Below are positions 5,346-6,851 of a stretch of DNA of 6,851 bases, piece by piece (positions within the stretch are counted from its first letter, which is position 1; the number at the start of each line of letters is the position of its first letter). The translations under genes and the position numbers were made by a program. This DNA comes from a bacterium (GTDB taxonomy: Bacteria > SZUA-182 > SZUA-191 > JAJRXT01), in NCBI GenBank assembly GCA_024277605.1, contig JAJRUU010000115.1, positions 1 to 6,851 of the forward strand. Direction: 5' to 3'. Below the pieces are notes generated by a model, which was not told the origin of the DNA, ran no database searches, and worked only from the letters and a program-made list of their open reading frames with translations.

Positions 5346-5927
5346 TTATTTTTCACTCAGCAGTTTCAGTCCCCTATCAACTATATCCTTCACAGAAATC
5401 AAATCTCGTGGTGAAGTGAAAAAACATGTTACTTGCCCAACATAACCACTTGATGAAAATGCCCCTGTTTCGGTTCCCCTTTGGTAAAAACCTATTTTGA
5501 AATCGCCTTTAGTGGAAAAGACAACCTCCGTATATTCTCTGTTTGTACCTTTCCATTTTTTGGATAAATTTAACATATACTCTATTGCTTTAGACAAACT
5601 TTTAATTTCTTCAAGATCAAGAAATGATGTGTCTGAACGCTCATATTTTCCTCCGCCATTAACTTCAACTCTGATCCCTCGAATCCTTTGGCTTTCTTGG
5701 CCCGGCTCGTAAAGTACCACAGCATCAAGTTTTATCTTGGCTCCATATCTGCCAGCAACTCCTCCTAATTCATAGAAATCCTTAATGAGCAACTTCCCTT
5801 TCTTCGCCAGGAATGCTTCTAGCTTAGTTGCTGGCTCCTTGGCATTACCCTTTTCCTTAACCTGTGCTGAGGCTACTAATGGTATAAGGGTAAGAGCACA
5901 CAAGACGGTAATTATAATCTTCTTCAT
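5346..5927 (-). CDS. Exported protein of unknown function, AT-rich
   Basis: A 193-residue protein I do not recognise. Residues 1-21 are a clear Sec signal peptide (MKK, hydrophobic core, cleavage after A-S-A before Q22), so it is probably periplasmic. The mature part begins with a charged linker (22-45). It continues with a mixed alpha/beta body: DFYELGG at 50-56, K-I-K-L-D-A-V-V-L-Y at 64-73, an acidic helix L-D-L-E-E-I-K-S-L-S-K-A-I-E-Y at 103-117, and repeated strands such as T-E-V-V-F-S (133-138) and F-K-I-G-F-Y-Q (143-149). There is a single Cys in the mature part (168) and no obvious catalytic motif. GC is about 39% over the lines I counted, below the kinase and permease genes. A GGAAG site lies about 13 bases before the ATG and a promoter candidate lies just upstream. 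It precedes the hicBA remnant by 41 bases. Confidence 0.75.
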   Translation of the reverse strand: MKKIIITVLCALTLIPLVASAQVKEKGNAKEPATKLEAFLAKKGKLLIKDFYELGGVAGRYGAKIKLDAVVLYEPGQESQRIRGIRVEVNGGGKYERSDTSFLDLEEIKSLSKAIEYMLNLSKKWKGTNREYTEVVFSTKGDFKIGFYQRGTETGAFSSSGYVGQVTCFFTSPRDLISVKDIVDRGLKLLSEK

Positions 5928-5967
5928 TATTTGTTTATAGCTTCCTTTCTTAACTACCTAACTCGTT

Positions 5968-5996
5968 ATCATAATTTTACATGTTATCCCATCCAA
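5968..5996 (-). promoter_or_regulatory. Candidate sigma-70 promoter for the exported-protein gene
   Basis: On the minus strand TTGGAT (5996-5991) is followed after exactly 17 bases by TATGAT (5973-5968), which matches TATAAT at five of six bases; the -35 box matches at only three of six. Transcription would start near 5961, about 34 bases before the ATG at 5927. It overlaps the 3' end of the BamE-like gene. It was found by eye in AT-rich sequence, so a chance match is quite possible. Confidence 0.35.
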
Positions 5997-6330
5997 CCAC
6001 TCTACCGTTCTCAAAATAGACACGCTGTCTCGCTTGCAAACAATCAAAAGTTCCACCCGATGGCTTGCCAGTAAATGGCTCTGGTTGATACGACCATACT
6101 TCAGCATATCTACCTTTGTAATAACTAGATGATTTACAAAGAGTTATCCCTATTGCTAAATATACTTGTTCTTGATTCATACCTTCAACTATATATCTGC
6201 CATTAATTGCCTGCTTAATATGATCGGGATAATAGGGATACTTGTCTCTCATTAAAGCCTGTCTTTGAGCTAAACCACAGCCTATCGAAAATAATAACAA
6301 GATTATAACCAGACATAATTTTCTAATCAT
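5977..6330 (-). CDS. Small lipoprotein with a BamE/SmpA-like fold
   Basis: A 117-residue lipoprotein. Residues 1-18 form a signal with F-S-I-G-C, so Cys18 should be lipidated and the protein anchored in the inner or outer membrane. The rest follows the BamE/SmpA-OmlA pattern: I-V-E-G-M-N-Q-E-Q-V-Y-L-A-I-G (47-61; normally GMTxxxVxxxxG), then an aromatic strand E-V-W-S-Y (77-81), then V-Y-F-E-N-G-R-V-V-G-W (104-114). BamE itself is an accessory lipoprotein of the outer-membrane beta-barrel assembly complex, but many unrelated envelope lipoproteins share this fold, so the BAM role is not claimed. Two Cys at 65 and 97 flank the insert between strands and could form a disulfide. GC is about 37% over the lines counted, lower than neighbours. 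No clear ribosome site precedes the ATG. It starts 22 bases after the LysM gene ends. Confidence 0.7.
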   Translation of the reverse strand: MIRKLCLVIILLLFSIGCGLAQRQALMRDKYPYYPDHIKQAINGRYIVEGMNQEQVYLAIGITLCKSSSYYKGRYAEVWSYQPEPFTGKPSGGTFDCLQARQRVYFENGRVVGWDNM

Positions 6331-6352
6331 ATCATCATGCTTTACGATAAAC

Positions 6353-6851
6353 TTACAACTTTCGGTTTACAATCGGAATAAAGAGTGTATCCCCTACATT
6401 CAACTGGGTCAGGTTTTTGTCCTGGTTATATTTTTCAACCAGCCACAGTGGAACTTTATATTCATAGCGGCAGAGATACCACACATTTTGCCGGGGTTTT
6501 ATAACATGCTCCTGAATGCGTTCAATGTTGTGCTTATCTAAATAATCCTGCTGTATCTGGCGGTGAAAGGCTTCCCGCTTTTCTTCAAATTTCTGCTTTC
6601 CCACCTTGCCATAATTCACCTCAATGGCTTGACCGACATGAATCCGCTGACTATATCTTAAACCGTTTAAGCGCCTGACACTGGAGGTTGAAGCCTGCGC
6701 CCAGTCGGCGTAATAGCCAATGCTTTCATGGGGCTTTACAATAATTGACCCCATTTTTAGTGATTCATCTATACGAGCGAAGCCAATATCCGTTTCAGCC
6801 AGCCGCACGGGAGCCGTAGGTTTTGTTGCTGTTTTTTTGGTGACCTTAGGC
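6353..6851 (-). CDS. LysM-domain cell-wall-binding protein, 5' end beyond the window
   Basis: The C-terminal 165 codons of a larger gene are visible. The frame is open to the window edge (first full codon at 6850), and the first residues, PKVTKKTATKPTAP, are a Pro/Thr/Lys-rich linker typical between envelope domains. A GTG at 6808 is therefore internal, not a start. LysM 1 spans visible residues ~36-81 (P-H-E-S-I-G-Y-Y-A-D-W-A then R-R-L-N-G-L and I-H-V-G-Q-A-I). A charged helical linker follows (~87-110). LysM 2 spans ~115-161 (H-V-I-K-P-R-Q-N-V-W, W-L-V-E-K-Y-N, L-N-V-G-D-T-L-F-I-P). LysM modules bind N-acetylglucosamine in peptidoglycan, so the protein should be periplasmic. The missing N-terminal part might carry a catalytic domain, but nothing here shows it. 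Confidence 0.85.
   Translation of the reverse strand, partial: PKVTKKTATKPTAPVRLAETDIGFARIDESLKMGSIIVKPHESIGYYADWAQASTSSVRRLNGLRYSQRIHVGQAIEVNYGKVGKQKFEEKREAFHRQIQQDYLDKHNIERIQEHVIKPRQNVWYLCRYEYKVPLWLVEKYNQDKNLTQLNVGDTLFIPIVNRKL

Noticed and set aside
6806..6808. GTG as the start of the LysM gene
   Set aside because: The frame continues upstream to the window edge through a Pro/Thr/Lys linker, and no ribosome site precedes the GTG.

Overview
The window looks like chromosomal DNA from a diderm (Gram-negative type), probably anaerobic bacterium. The diderm reading rests on two lipobox lipoproteins, one of them BamE-like, and on a periplasmic-type LysM protein. The anaerobe reading rests on a small 2x[4Fe-4S] ferredoxin of the 2-oxoacid:ferredoxin oxidoreductase delta-subunit type. 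From memory, LysM, MTA phosphorylase and PfkB genes occur together in Desulfobacterota-like (deltaproteobacterial) genomes, but this window cannot fix the phylum. No rRNA, tRNA, CRISPR array or intact transposase gene was seen.

Layout. (1) 2-141 is a non-coding inverted-repeat element that folds almost completely and looks like a MITE. (2) A minus-strand sppA-type lipoprotein protease gene (208-1176) faces away from (3) a plus-strand pair: a DppB/OppB-type permease (1236-2168) overlapped by a KorD-type ferredoxin (2161-2364). The pair is closed by a clear intrinsic terminator (2366-2385). A perfect 9-1-9 palindrome abuts the permease start codon in the divergent gap. (4) From 2438 to the right edge all genes lie on the minus strand. 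In transcription order they are a LysM protein cut by the window edge, a BamE-like lipoprotein, an unrecognised exported protein, hicB, a frameshifted hicA, MTA phosphorylase, another unrecognised exported protein, and a PfkB sugar/nucleoside kinase.

How the genes fit together. MTA phosphorylase, the exported protein and the PfkB kinase are tightly spaced and probably co-transcribed; they suggest salvage of methylthioadenosine or purine nucleosides. The LysM, BamE-like and exported proteins belong to the cell envelope. Between the LysM gene and the MTA phosphorylase gene sits a stretch of lower GC (about 38% by hand count in the two exported-protein genes, against roughly 45-55% around it) ending in a decayed hicBA toxin-antitoxin module. 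It looks like an accessory insert in an otherwise ordinary cassette.

The least expected observations are: a hicA toxin gene too short to appear as an open frame, broken by one extra base while its hicB partner is intact; the self-complementary element at the left edge; and the permease-ferredoxin pair, in which both proteins lack their usual partners. No clearly new biological system was found.
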